From Camarhynchus parvulus (Eukaryota > Chordata > Aves > Passeriformes > Thraupidae): a DNA stretch of 64,000 bases. Both the position numbers and the translations under genes were made by a program. The notes under the pieces were generated by a model, which saw only the letters and a program-made list of their open reading frames with translations, made no database searches and was not told where the DNA came from. Positions 1 to 13,200 of this stretch are shown in pieces. Where the stretch lies: contig NC_044581.1 of the NCBI RefSeq assembly GCF_901933205.1, forward strand, positions 9,968,001 through 10,032,000, in the 5' to 3' direction. Position 1 is the first letter of the stretch. Each line of letters starts with the position of its first letter.

Positions 1-2280
1 CAGAACTGCAAAGTGTTGCTTTGCCAGAGAGGAACAGGAGGTGAATGAGACCTGGAAGACACTTGTGATTATCCTATGGTTCTGCTGTTGCCCCAAGGAA
101 CATGATTCCACTTCCCTCAGCAATGCCCTTCTTCATCACACTGTGCTTACTTGGCTAATCCCAGAAGTGGCAGACATAAATACCTGTAATTAACACTGAC
201 AGTTAATGCTTGTGATGTGACAAATGATTCCTCCTGCCTCCCTCTTGAAGCAATCCAGTAATTATCCTGATCCCTATTTTGTATAATCACAGATGTGCCA
301 CTCATTTGCCCTCCTAACCAAAAGCAACCTTCAGCAGTGGTAATGCACACGGGGTTACATCCATGCTCAGATCACCCAGCTGCCAACTTACAGCTTCTGT
401 GTGGTAGCACTGCTGTGCTGGTACTTAAAACACAAAACCAAGGTTTGAGGGATGAGACAAAGCGAGGGCAGAGCCTCCATGCAGGTTTGCTGCTGTCCTT
501 AGCAGTGACAGCAATTACTAGCACAAGAAACTGCCATGAGGGGTCTTTAGCCCACTGGGCTGCTCCTTCCCATCCATTCCCACCCCAATTTCCTGACTCA
601 TTGCCATCAATGTGCACACACTGCAGCCTCCATCATCAAAATGGTGCTGCTTGATAATTGCCCTTGTCTGAAGAGGAGGGAGCAGGAACAACAGACACCA
701 GCTCTGCTACTGAACCCGACACACCTTGCAGCTACACCCAGAGTTCTGCCTCTCCCATCCTCACCTTAACTTTCAGGAGGAGGTGGGTCAGGCAGTGAAG
801 GGTTAATGTGGAAAAGCAAAGCAGCATTGCTCCCAGGAGCTCACCAGAGGTGACAGGGTAGCTTGCTGCACTTCCTTCAAATATTGGCGAGATGGACTTT
901 TTAAATGCAGGTTATGTAATGTGTTTGGGGACTATTTAAAGTAAATGTTATTGACGGCCATTACATCTGGTAGTATTAGTAAGTATTTAGGGAATTTTCT
1001 TAAAGGTGAAGTATTGACAGGAAAGGCTGTAACAGCTACTTCTGGGCCATTACAATTTATCTTCTAAATCAGTCTGGGTTTATGGTTCACTGACATGTTT
1101 CACCCTATTACCTGCTAAAGGGTGGTTAATGACAATGTGTGGCTGCACATGATACCAGAGCATGTGTGACACAGCACATCTAGGATGCAGAGGCCTTGCA
1201 GGGAAGTGCTCCTCTGAGGAAAGCTGTTCACAGCAGATCTGTGCAGGGCTGTGTCTTAATAGCTACATAATAGAACAGAAAGTTGAATTTCACCTCTCAC
1301 AGTGATGTCTTAACTTGAAAATGGGTCAAATTATGATGGATCTTGTGTTTAGGACAAACCTGGGCATCCCAAAGTTCCATACAGTACATGGAGGCAAGAG
1401 CTGCAGGGGCTGTGAGCGGCCCAGCCTTGCTGACTGGGGGAAGCACAGGCTGGCACTGCCTGTTGCTGTGAGATGCAGAGGTTTCTCTCAAGGGCAGTCC
1501 TTTCAATTCAGCCCTAGATTAGTCATGAATAGAGGTCATTTTAGGGTTATTTGAGTGTGTGGGTAAAAGCAGTTGGTTACAAACACTGAAGTCCCAAATA
1601 GCATTCACCTTGACAGGAGTCCTTATGCACAGCCTTGTTGGAAATGTTTTTGGAAGGAAAAGAAAATAAGGACACAGCACTGCCCAAAATAACTTTGGTC
1701 TGTAAATAATCTAAGCTTGGTGTCTTGATCCTTACTGGTCATATTCTGCTCGCCAATACTATTCTCAGATATTTTCTTTTTTTTTTGCATTTTTGGTTAA
1801 CGAAATTAAAAGCAATTTATATACACCTGAATTAATCTATTTCCTGATGAAAGGTATTTTCTTCTTCTTTATCCATACATCTGCTTAGAGCTGGGATTTC
1901 CTTCACCCTTCCCAATTCCAAACATCTCCAGAAGCAAAACAGATGTGGCTTCACTTGCCCATAGAGAAGCCTCACCTTTCCAACATGAACATCATAGACT
2001 TTTCCACACATATAGTTGGCCCAGGTGTTTACAACAGTGAGATTTTTGCCATGAAAACATTTAATTCCCAAGGTACAGATATGCCTTGCCATCTCTTTAA
2101 CTTCTGACCACCAATTCTGGACACTTTTTCTGGAGGCTGGCAGCAAAGAGGCTGATTTATGTCTAGTCCTGTCTCTCATTCTTTCAGCACTGAGCTACTT
2201 TGTCACAGCCACTTTTTAAATTGCCAGATACCTCTCTTTAATCCTGCTCTTGCCCTCCATTCCTGTAGCTTGGTGGAGTT
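1..2280. other. Non-coding stretch, no gene recognised
   Basis: The open frames are short, occur on both strands and show no family motif. No repeat family was recognised. The part at about 890-1140 is more AT-rich and contains ordered short A/T motifs with a TTGACGG core, which could be a small conserved element, but nothing in the single sequence proves that. A short T-run lies near 1777-1787. Confidence 0.6.
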
Positions 2281-2400
2281 GTTTTCCACGGAAAGCCAGC
2301 CTGCTGTTGGGATGCAGGGCTGCTTTGGGCCCCGTTGTCTCCTCCTCCTGTTTGCCCTCGGTTTTCCGCGGCGCAGCCAGAGCCGTGCAGTCCCTCAGTT
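2281..2400. other. Small CpG-containing patch
   Basis: Several CpG dinucleotides fall within about 70 bases around 2331-2390, including CCGCGGCG, in a window that is otherwise strongly CpG-poor. It is much too short for a CpG island and has no visible promoter signals. The frame across it (2159-2461, plus strand) has a hydrophobic stretch but no recognisable protein, and I do not call it a gene. Confidence 0.35.
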
Positions 2401-5400
2401 AACATTTACACTGCAGTCAGCATCCTGTGCCCTGGTCTATTTTCTGCAGACATGTAAATAGAAGCCTTTTGTAAACTTCTTTTAATGATAGTGCTGTATT
2501 ATGGGTTGTCTAAGACAGTGTCAAGGGATCCTGTTTTCTTTTAACTTCACCGTTTGGGTAAGGTATAATCTACAGTACATCAACACAACACATCTCTCTA
2601 TTGAGTGTTGAGGTGAGATACAAAGCTTTAAAGCAGGCAGATTCTTTTACTGTTTCTTGGTTTCCTCAAGCACTTTGTACATGAAAGATTGTTTCCTTAT
2701 CTCTTGGAAAAGCTTTTGGATGAAATTAACCCCAGTGTAGAGGGTCAGCCTAACGGCCTCTATACTACTTAAGTCCTACTTAGACCTTATTCTCAGAGCT
2801 TAAATTGGATTTGTATGGTGCACAAGGTGCATTTCCCCTCTGTGAATAGGTAAAAATGAAAGACAAAATAATTTATACTTAGTAATGATTTCAATTCTTG
2901 GCTGAACGTATTTTACATGGCTTTGTGGTGGGGGAATTCTTAAGAAACAAGTCACTAACTACACAGAGCTTTGAGAAGCTCTCCAGCAAGCCTGGGGAAA
3001 CTGGGGCTGCCTGAAGAGGAGCTGGTCACCCCTGCTGCTGTGCTTGGTGCCACAGAAGCCCTTGTGTTATCAGGTGCTGATAGCAAACAGGGAGCAGTGG
3101 GAAGAGGAGGTGCCACCCAAGGCACTGACCCCATGCAGCTTGTCCAGGGAGTGCAGCCTTCACCCCTCATGCCTCACTCGGCTTCCTTGGGAGTGACACG
3201 CCCTGGGGCCATTGACAAAATCCCCCATTTCTGGCAAAATTCAGGGAAGCAACTGCAGCTGCTCTCTGAGCACTTCTCAAGGAGAAATATTGGTGGCCTC
3301 TCAGATTGCCTTTTTCCTTTCAACCCCTGCTATTGAATTATACCGCTTGTATGTTCAACTAGAAGAAATTTAGAAGAAATCTTTTGGGAACTGTATCAGT
3401 CTGCAATAAGTGTTTTTAATACTGCAGGAATAGTCTCAACTATAGTCTCTTATTTTCTTGAGAAGTCTTGGTAGGGCTATTCATTTTTATATGTCAGGGA
3501 AAAATAAATCCAAAATGCTACCCTAATATGAGTCTGTGGACATCACTGGTTACACACAGGTATATATGGGAGAATCATGCCCCAAATGAGCACCAGAGGG
3601 ACTTAATAAGGCATTTCTCCATCTTGGCTTTGTCCATCCAGTGCTACAGTCTGTTGGGGCAGGTTGCCTGACAGCTGCCCATGCTGTCTGTACATTTCAG
3701 CTAAGAATGTGGTCCTTCTGTTACCAATTAGGTCAGCCTGGCACTGGTCAAGTCAGGCACTTGTCTAAATTCAGGTTGTCATTTTGGACATTTATAAATG
3801 GAAACAAAGCTGTGTTTCTCCGTCACGCATCTAAATAAGTTCAAAACCAATGCTAAGTCCATTTTAAGCATTGAGTCCACCCAGTAATCTTATTTCCCTT
3901 TTTGGTAAATTATCTTTCTATTATAATGTGTGACCTCAGGAGCTTCAATGACAGTAAATCACTTTCTCTCCCACCTTAGAATCTATGCAGCTAACCTGGC
4001 TTGACCACCTAGTTCAGGAAGTTCATTTGAATGTACTCTTATAGTAGAGGTTGGATGAGGAATGATTCCACTGTAAGCAGTGTGAGTTATGTCTCCATAT
4101 ATCTGGGCTTCAGTTCAAGTATCAGCTATGGAATTAGGGGCCTCATCTCTGAAAGGATCCATGGGCATCCCCAAATTATGATGCTATGGGCCTTTTCAAA
4201 TGATCTCTGTCTCAGTGTGGTAAAGAATTTTTAAGATCAAATTCCAATACTAATTTTTTGATGCTGGCAAATCCTTTCCTAAGAATTAAAAGTCCAAGCC
4301 TGAGTGCTTTATATGTCCAAAATAAAATCATAGAGATGGGCAGCTAGCACATCTGGGAAGGTACTCAACTCTTTGAAGGATCTAGTTCTGGGAATGTCCT
4401 TCTGATTGTATCGAGTCTTTTGAGTCTCCTGCACTCAAGGTAGTGCACAAAAGCTCAGCTCAGAGCAAGCAGGAAAGGTTTGCAGAAGCAGCATCTGGCA
4501 CTGGTAAAATACAGAACCAGGTTAGTGAATGTTTGTTTTCTTTCTGTAATTCAGGTATTTGGGTGTCATTGCTGTCTCATCCACTCAGCTTATGAATGAC
4601 ACACAAGGGGTCTCTTTCCAGTAAATCACAGCAGCAGTTGCAATATGTACAAGCCTGCTCAGATACTGGTGGGAACCAAGCCATGGAGGAGTGGAGATCC
4701 ACACTGACTAATTTGCTGGGAGTGAGCCCCACCCTCAGCTGGAATCCCTGTTAATGTAATAATCATCCAACACTGGGAGTGTTAATGGCAAAAAAAAAAG
4801 CCCTGGGAGAACAAGCACTACAGGAGGAGGTGAAAGATGTGGGCAGATTAAAAAATAGAGCGCCAAATTCTTGGCTAGAGTAAATAAATAAAGCTCTTTT
4901 GAAGCTATTGGCGAGACACCAGGTAACCTGACCCAAAATTTGTACAGGTGGGTGAGCCCTTGCAGGACAAACTTCCATATGTTTGTCATTACTTTTAGAT
5001 ATCTCACAGCTGCTCAAGTCCTGCTCTTCCAGAACCTTCCTCCTCTGTTGCGCAGAAAAGGGAGTAAAGTGCAGAAGCGTTCTTCTCTGAAATAGTGGCC
5101 TTGGTTGGGTGAGGAAGGTCCCATCTCGTTTTCCTTATGGGTTGTTCTAAGCCAGGTCAGTGGCGCACGGCAGAGCCCCCAGAGGGGCTGAGGGCAGAGC
5201 AGCTGCTGTGGGATGGGCAGGGGCAGTCAGAGGACTCTGCTCCCTGCCCTGCAGCTGCTCGGGCAGGAGGAGCCCATGCACAGGGCACTGCAGGGAGGTG
5301 TTTGAGAGTTGGCCTGGTATGCAAAGAAATGACTTTCAGTGCATCCATCCCCCTTGCAGCAGTCCTTAAAGCCCCTGAAAAGACTGTCCTCCAGTAGTAA

Positions 5401-8400
5401 GAAGGAAAACAAGTGAACCACAAATCAATGCAGCATTTGACTTGCCTTTGGGAGCTATTTCTCTGAAAATGTTTAAGGCACTTATGAGTAACGTGGTGTT
5501 TAGCTTACTGCTAATGTAGCAGCTGAAGAAAAATGCATTTTGCTCTCTAACTTACTTATTAGTCAATGGAAACTATAACCACAAACAGTACGACTCCATT
5601 TAACCACTGTATTAAATATTAAACCTGAAACTGTCATTACCAATTATTTTCAATAGGGCATAATGGTTTGAGGGTTAAGTAATATGGACTAGGAGCCAAT
5701 GGATCAGTCTAATCAAATGAAAGTATTCCTAATGGGATAGTGCTGTATGAGAAGGTGCAGTGATGCTGAACCTTGGTTTCTAACACTGGGATGATTTGAT
5801 GTCAAGCATTTTTCTGCTTTTTGTTCATTCATGGATAACTTTAATGCTGTTGATGAGGAAAGTGATTTGGGGAGGCAGAGACACCAAAAGCCTGTAAACT
5901 TCTAGATTTAGCATGCATATCTTCTGACAGAACTGAAGGCCAGCATATCCCCCCTTTCACTCTGCGAAATGCTTGAGCAAGATTAGAATTTCTCTACCTA
6001 AGGAGACATAATCAGATTGAAACAAATGCCCTGGTGCCTGTACTTAAGAGGAAAGGCTGAATGCCCTCTTTGAAGGTTGTAGATAAAAAGATGCTATTAA
6101 TAGTTAGAGGTGTTCCTTTGCAACAATTTATATTGATAAATATTTGTGAAAAGAAATTTATATATTCAATAAAATCCTACCCAGATTAGAATAATCCAGT
6201 GCTAATGGTCAGGCACAGCAGGCTGCATTTTTACGGCCAGGGCAGCAGTCTGCTAGGGAAGGTTTGCAAGTGTTCTGTATCAACAAGTGTAAATTAAAAC
6301 ATTTAGTGTCCAACTCCACCCATGGCAGCAGGAGGCCATGCAGAGACCTGCATTCTGCTGCAAACCCTATGGCTCTGGAGCTGCTCCTGCGTCCTCCAAA
6401 AGTTCCTTGGCATGAACTGAACTTCTCTTCCAATTCAGACAGAAATTAGCTTACATCTTGGGCCTGCCCCAGCCTTGTCTGCAGGCTGTTGGACCTTGGG
6501 TGCCTTGGTCATTCCCTGAGAGTTGGCAGGGGTTGGCAGGGAGAGCCCTGCTGGGCTGGCTGGAGCAGCCGGAGCCTGCTGGGGATTGTTTGGAGCTCTG
6601 CGTGCAGCAAATGTCTGTGGAACACGTTAGATTCTCATCTACCTCTCTTAGTGAAACCAGGTTTTGTCAGAAGATTCCTGACCAGGGCCAGCCTTATTGT
6701 TCTCATGGTTCAGCTGAGGTCAGTAATGTATGTAATCTGTACCAGGGTGTGGATGCATCTGGCAAGTAATGGCAATACCCCAGCCTGTGAAGACTTCCCT
6801 CTGAATGACAGTGCTATAATTAAATCTCCAAATTCAGGACTCTGAGCCAGAATTGAAGTTTGGGAACTTCATAGAGGCCGGGGCCAGCTGTGAAGCTCAT
6901 CTGGGGATGTGGATTGCAATTTCCCAAAGCCCTGGAGCGGTTTGGTTCTGGGGGAAGATGCTCAGGAGCTGTATAAAGAGATTGAGCAAAGATAGTGAGT
7001 TCTTTCACAGCACTAGTCTGAGTAAACAGGTTTGCAATAATCAGCTGTTGACAGATGGCAGCAAAACACCTGTGAGTGACTAAACTTTTCAGCCACTTAG
7101 TCAGAGCTCCAGGAAAAGTTGGTGCTGATTCTCAGAAATGAGAAGCATACCTTCTAATAGTTCTGTATCTCTTGCAACTTTCTTCTTTAGCCACAATAAA
7201 ATGCCTATGGATGAAGCTCATGGAAGTTCATGAAATTAATTTGGTTCTGGTTTATGCCTATTTTAAAATATGTCAGATGTAACGCTAATCCTGGTGCAAC
7301 CGCAGTGTAATTAGTGTTTGGCTCAGCCCACTTTAGTAAATGCACCTGACTCAGCTATTTCACAGTTAGATATCATTATGCTTTGAAGCTGTATTTACCA
7401 TCTGCAGCTGAAATATTTGCCTAAAAGTATCCCATAGACAATAAGGCATTGGCCCCATTGTGTTGCCTGTGCTTTGTTTATGTAATGACCCAGATGCATA
7501 CCCAAAAGATGACCATTTGCTTACAAGTGTTAGAGCCTCACACATTGTGGGATATGTTTCTTGACTTTCTGAAGAGATGGTTTTACAGGACAACAAAGAA
7601 GAGTTCTTAATTGGACCCTTTGATAAATTACAAGCTCCACTACAGAGCCATTTTAAAATCAGAGTAGTGGGAGGGTTTTTCTCAATCACATGAGAACAAG
7701 ATGAAGGTAGGGTAGACAAAATAACCACGATATGCCTCACAAAGGGATCTGTGTCAAAGCTTGGCTGACCTCCAGACTAGACCCTCTGGGCTGGTGCTGA
7801 ATGTCAAGTGCAGATGCTAAGTTCAGACTTGTACTTTTGGTGGTGCACACAAACCCCAGCATAAAGGGGACTCCAGGTCTGCTCCCCAAAGGACATCACA
7901 GGGCTTCACACCTGGTCTCTCCCACAGGCTGCCAGAAACCACTGCACAATCAGCACAGTGTCATCAGCCTTCAAGAGTTCATCCCCAGTATTACACTATT
8001 TGATTAAAGTTCTAGCTGGTGGATTCCAATGGTGAGAAAAGTATCTCAATTTTCATGTAGAAAGAGAAGTTTTCATTCTTATGGTTATGGAGAAGAGCCT
8101 GAGAAAGGAACTTTAAAGGCTCAGCCCCCAGAGGCATTTAGATGTGATTTATGTGTGTGACTCCTGTTTTATGGTTTTTCAATGCTGAGGGTTAGCAACA
8201 CAACCAGCTTTGTTTCATGAGGTAAAGCAGAGCTGGAACACCGCAGATAATGGAAAGTCCCTGCTACCGCCGATACAGCTGGTTTCTGCCTGTCTCTCTG
8301 CTGCAGCTGTTTGCAGAAGGGCTCTTATCTGGGCCACAGCCTGGGGCATGCCCCAGTGCAGCCTGGAGCTGGAGTGCCTGTGGGCAGTGTGGTGTCTGTG

Positions 8401-9300
8401 CATAAAAACCCGTTGGAAGTGGGGATGGAAGCATCCCAGGGGCTGCACCAAAAGCCTGGATCTGGCAGAGGCGAGTGGGGCCCGGGTGGTTTGCACACAG
8501 CAGCTCGGGGTGCCTGTACTTGTGCTGCCTGCACACCACATTGCCCAGCCCTGCAGAATGTGCTGATCACATGGGAATGACTGTATGGAGAAAATAATAA
8601 AATCATGCTTTTTCTGCAGAGGTCAGGTATTCTGACTGGACATCGTTTATCCCCTAATCTGTGGATCTGGGCTGCAGGCTGGTGGATGGTTTTGCTCACT
8701 GGCAGAGCCTCTGCACATGTGTCCACTCATCAGCTGGAGTTTACAGGAAAATATGACCCTTGTTCATAGATCCCTGGTCTGGGTGGAGTTGAATTTCATT
8801 CACTGCGTGCAGAGGTGATGGACACATGATTTTAGGGCTAAATTAACCCTTCGGCGCTCAGTTTTGTTTTGTTGCTTGTCCTTGACACATATTTGCAGGG
8901 TAAACTGTAGATCATCTTTTCCTTTATTATGATTTCAAGAGCTTGAAGAACCTGTTCACATGTTCCTACTGCATGCTGTCTGTGATTTTTTTCCTGCCAC
9001 TCTCTCAACACTTCTGTGTATTTATTAGCATCAGGATGCAGGTACAGTGCACCTGAAACCAGTTTTGAGCAATCCATCCCTGGGTGGTCAACTTCATTCC
9101 TAATCCAGGCTCAGGTGTATGTGTCTGCTTCAGAGACACAGCACAACTTGGGCAGTAAACCTGGCCCTACAGCCTTAAAATGTGCTTTAAAAGATATAAC
9201 TAGATGCTTTGTTCTTGCAAATGAGGCTGAGAGTACAATGTTTAAAATAAGCTTAATTAAGAGTATACTCAAATATACATAGGGTTTGAGTTTTTGTGTA
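2401..9300. other. Non-coding stretch, no gene recognised
   Basis: This is ordinary non-coding sequence with locally GC-richer patches at about 5130-5370, 6450-6620 and 8230-8570. Each patch yields overlapping frames on both strands, as expected from a low stop-codon density rather than from coding. AT-rich segments at about 5440-5760 and 7170-7400 have clustered TAAT-type cores and might be regulatory, but no conservation data are available. No repeat family was recognised. Confidence 0.55.
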
Positions 9301-9302
9301 GA

Positions 9303-9336
9303 AGAATTAAGCCAAATTGCATAGAATTAAGCCAAA
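9303..9336. repeat. Short direct repeat, period 20
   Basis: The 14-base word AGAATTAAGCCAAA occurs at 9303-9316 and again at 9323-9336, a two-copy tandem duplication with a 20-base period. It is probably a replication-slippage product. Confidence 0.8.
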
Positions 9337-10239
9337 CATCTTTACAGTCATATCAATGACAGCATAAGTATAAAACTCAAGAGAATTATAACTTTAATAT
9401 CTCCTTTCATGTGGCAAAAAAAAAAGAAATAAATTTATTTAAATTGGAACATTTGCTTTATTTGAAACTTTAAATTGATCACTTTTCCAGGAAAGTCTAG
9501 AGTAGCATTTTACTGGGCTTTCTCTTTTAAACCACCAGGGAGCCCATCTCTTCGTAATTCACTGAAACAAGAGTTCTTTTTTATTATTATTTATTTCAAT
9601 ACCAACTATCACTATGACATCCGTGAAAGGAACTTCTGTTATTAAACTTCTTAATAAAAATGTAGCTCCCTCTTCTGCTGACCCACATAATTAGCTGTTG
9701 ATTTTTCAAGGAATAGGATTTACAAATATGTGTTCAGAACTGCAGCTGATTTCTTTTGATTTTTCTCTTGGTTCATGGATTTGTGAATATCTGACCAAAA
9801 CTCCTTGTATGTTTCAGTGCTCAGAATTAGAGCTAACAGCATTAACTGGGGGAGCATTTCAAAAACATGTAGGGTTTGCATATTCTAAGCATATAAATGT
9901 TATGTTCTAAAATAAAAAATGTGCTCTAAGTCAGATGCTGCAATAAATGCATGGCATTAAGTTATCATTTATGTCTAAATTATGTTCATTCTCCTAGACA
10001 GGGAGAATGTAGCCAGTTCTTTTCTCAGGCTTCAGTGCAATAGTCCAAGAATCATTCAAAGGTGTTAATACACCTTGCAATGTAGCTTTGGAGATGGCCC
10101 TTCTCTTTAAATTGCTCAGTCTTAACAGAGTCATCAGTGAGTTCAGAGTAAGCAATCAAAAGTCACTCTGCCACAAAGTCCCTAAGCTTCCTTTATAACA
10201 TTATATTTTAAATTATTCATATTCGTGACACCAAAAAAT
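9337..10239. other. AT-rich non-coding stretch
   Basis: This is AT-rich sequence with a short A-run at about 9416-9425 and many stop codons in all frames. No gene or repeat family was recognised. Confidence 0.6.
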
Positions 10240-10284
10240 GGGCGAGGGGGGAGAGAGGGGGAAGGGACACATTCTGCCCCCCCC
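10240..10284 (+). other. G-quadruplex motif followed by a C8 run
   Basis: Four G-runs occur in order: GGG at 10240-10242, G6 at 10246-10251, G5 at 10257-10261 and GGG at 10264-10266. The loops are 3, 5 and 2 bases. This fits the canonical G3+N1-7 quadruplex pattern on the plus strand. A run of eight C follows at 10277-10284 and could pair with the G-runs as a competing hairpin. Whether it folds in vivo, or has any role, is inference. Confidence 0.75.
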
Positions 10285-13200
10285 AGTTACCAGCAATAAA
10301 CAGTCTTGGCTGTAAACTTCATATTTCAGGTAAATTTGCATGCTTTCATGGGTTCAGAATCTTTTTTTACAAGCCTTGTTATAAAATGAGCATATAGCCT
10401 CTGAAGAAATCACTGTAATAAATGAGCTTTGCATTCACGAGATGAGTTCCCACATGTGTGAAAATGTTAATATTCCCGTGACTGAATTCAATGACATAAT
10501 GAATCTACAGTGGAAAATCAGTCTGCATCAAGCAAAGACAGGCATAGCTGTGCTGGGCTGTTCTTGGCAGACAGGACATTTTGTATCTCAAGTTAGGAAA
10601 GGCACATAATTACAGTTGAGAACCAAAGTGTGCTAACTGGGCATAAAGGGCTAGATCCTGAGGTTAATTTATTCTACTTGTTGCTACACCTGATTAAAAA
10701 AATGTTGCTTGAGAGTAAACAGAATGAGAAACCTACTTGAAAAGAACTCTCAGATCTAGGATCAATACCCTTTTAACCTTGAGTCACATCAGGTGTGTTT
10801 ATAAGATCTTTTGTAGCCAGATGTGAACAAACTCCTTCCATTCTTGCAGCCGTTGGGACTGAAACCAGCTGGAAGATAAAGACAATGCACTGGCAGTGTG
10901 ATCTCATGTCTATGCTTACATTGGAACTGCTACTCCATGGAGCAGAATTATTGCTCTCATGTGTTTCAGGTAAAAGTGAATCCCTAACACTATGCAGGTG
11001 ATGAGAAAATTGAGTGAAAGAGTCTGTCCTGACTTTCTGGCACTGAAAGTTGCAAGTGTAAGAATTTTGTTGGACACAATGTTAGAAAAAATTGGTTTGT
11101 GCATTTAGAAGCAAAGGAGAACTTGTGAAGCTGTTATTACTAAATCTTGAGTGCTGTTCCATTTGAGAGTGTGATCAGTTAGCTATAAATTCACAACAGA
11201 CTTATTGCCTCTTAGATATAGGGCTTGCCAAACTGAATCAAAAGCTGAATGACACCAAACTTGTAAGAGTGGAATTGTAATTCTTTTGTGAAAGGGCTAG
11301 AGGAGAAATCGGTCTGAAATAAGAGAGGTTTGTCATCCATAGGCATCTTTTCTTCTAATCCAAGATATTAAGGAAGGGAATTACCATATGCTGAATTTAG
11401 GAAAGCTGAAAATAAACAATCGAGTGCAGCTTTTTACGAGATGAAATCCCCTGCTACTCTAGAGAATGTCTCCAGGATCAGTTCGGGAGATTTAGTCCAG
11501 TTCAGTTTGGGGGTCTAGCCCACAACTCCTTAAGTTCAGGAGAATTAGACTGATCAAAATTTACAGGAAAAGAAATCTAAGAGCTTGATACAATACCTGT
11601 GAGCATATCCACTTTGTTGTATATAATGTCTGAGAAAACTAACCCTACAAAATATAATGTATGCAGAAAGAATGCTTTAATTGTTTGTGAGTCAAGTAGT
11701 TCAGTGCTTTGGCATATAGTTCTGTTGTTGGTCCTTTAAGTCCAACAGGTATGTGTGTTTTGAAGTTCTGAATGTGTGTTGCAGAAGCATGTTCCTTAGC
11801 TTTCAAGTTTTGTGCTGGTACTTCTGAGGAATTGGTTGATGAACTTTCTTACAGAATTAATCACATACCTTCTTATGGGTCACCAATCAGCTTCAAATCT
11901 GGGTTTTATAATGTGCACCAGTCATACTGCTCCTTGATGTAAAGAAGTAAGTAGGCTGTTCTTTTGTGGTAGAGCAGAAGAAAATTAATATATTGTCAGT
12001 AGCTCCATCATTTGGTACCTTGGCTGTCAGGAGGAATGTTTTGGACCTACTGTGGCTGTCAGGTGGGAGACGTGTCATGTCTTGACAAGCAGCAGTCATG
12101 GATGAGTAGATCTAGAATTCCTGATTCTTGGCTCATCTTTGTTGCCTCTTCCACTAAGCTGCCAGTTCTTCTGAGAAAGAATCCTTTTCCCTCCATCTCT
12201 CTCTGAGAAGTGTGGGGTGAGCTAGGGGCACCCAGTGGGCGTGATGGCTGGGTAGCATTCAGAGTAGTGGTCTCAAATGCTGAGCACCCGAACAGAGGCA
12301 CACCAAGCCTTCCTGATGTGTTGATGCAACACATTCATGTTTCACATGACCTACTTTAAAAAAAATGAAAAAAATGCAGCCACTCTGAGCCATAAAAATG
12401 TCAGAGTCTAATTGTGAAGGGGGCTGAACAAGCTATCATAAGATAAAAGCAAATGAAAAGATGTCTCACAAACTCTTGAAACCTTCTGTGAAAACAAGAT
12501 CTGGAGCCTGAGCCAAGCTGTCTCTGAAGCAGTGCTGCATGTCAAGAGGACATTGCAATCCATTGGCTTCCTGCTGCTTTCACTTGGTTTTAGGGCCATG
12601 GACATTTGTTAAGATAAATAATGACCTGGATAAGGCAGGAGAGGTAAACCTGGAGCTGAGCTGTTGTGCCAGCATATGAGGAAAGATCCTGGCATTTCTT
12701 GTGAAAGATGGCACGGGATTGTATCTAACTGCACAAGCACAATGCTTTGAAGTGCAAATAGGAATAGCATATTACACTCAGCTATCTGAACATTCCCATC
12801 ACATTGGCCACAGTGATCCTCTTTGTGACATTTCACGAGGGGATGAAATAGGAGAGGGAAACTTCAGAGGGTAAAACTGAAGCATGTTCAGGAAGCAATA
12901 TGGGCTCTAAACAAAGCAGCAGTGGTAAAGAGAGCTCCAGTTGTGTTCAGGTAACTATTAGTTTAAAATAAACACACCATCTACTGGCACACAGCTTAGG
13001 TGCAGCTTGTTCATAGCTAAATAGAACTGGTCAAGTTGTTGGTCTGCCCAAGACCTTCCGTTTGCACCTTGTAACAGCTGGTGTGTGTTAGTTGTTACAG
13101 CTGAGATCACTTAAAAGTGTACTTGCTTTTTTCCTGAATGTTCTGGTTTTATTGTTCCACCTCTCCACTTTGGTTTACTCTCAATGACTCTGCCATAAAC

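Noticed and set aside
5130..5400. GC-rich patch as a CpG-island promoter
   Set aside because: It has few CpGs despite the GC content, and no adjacent gene.
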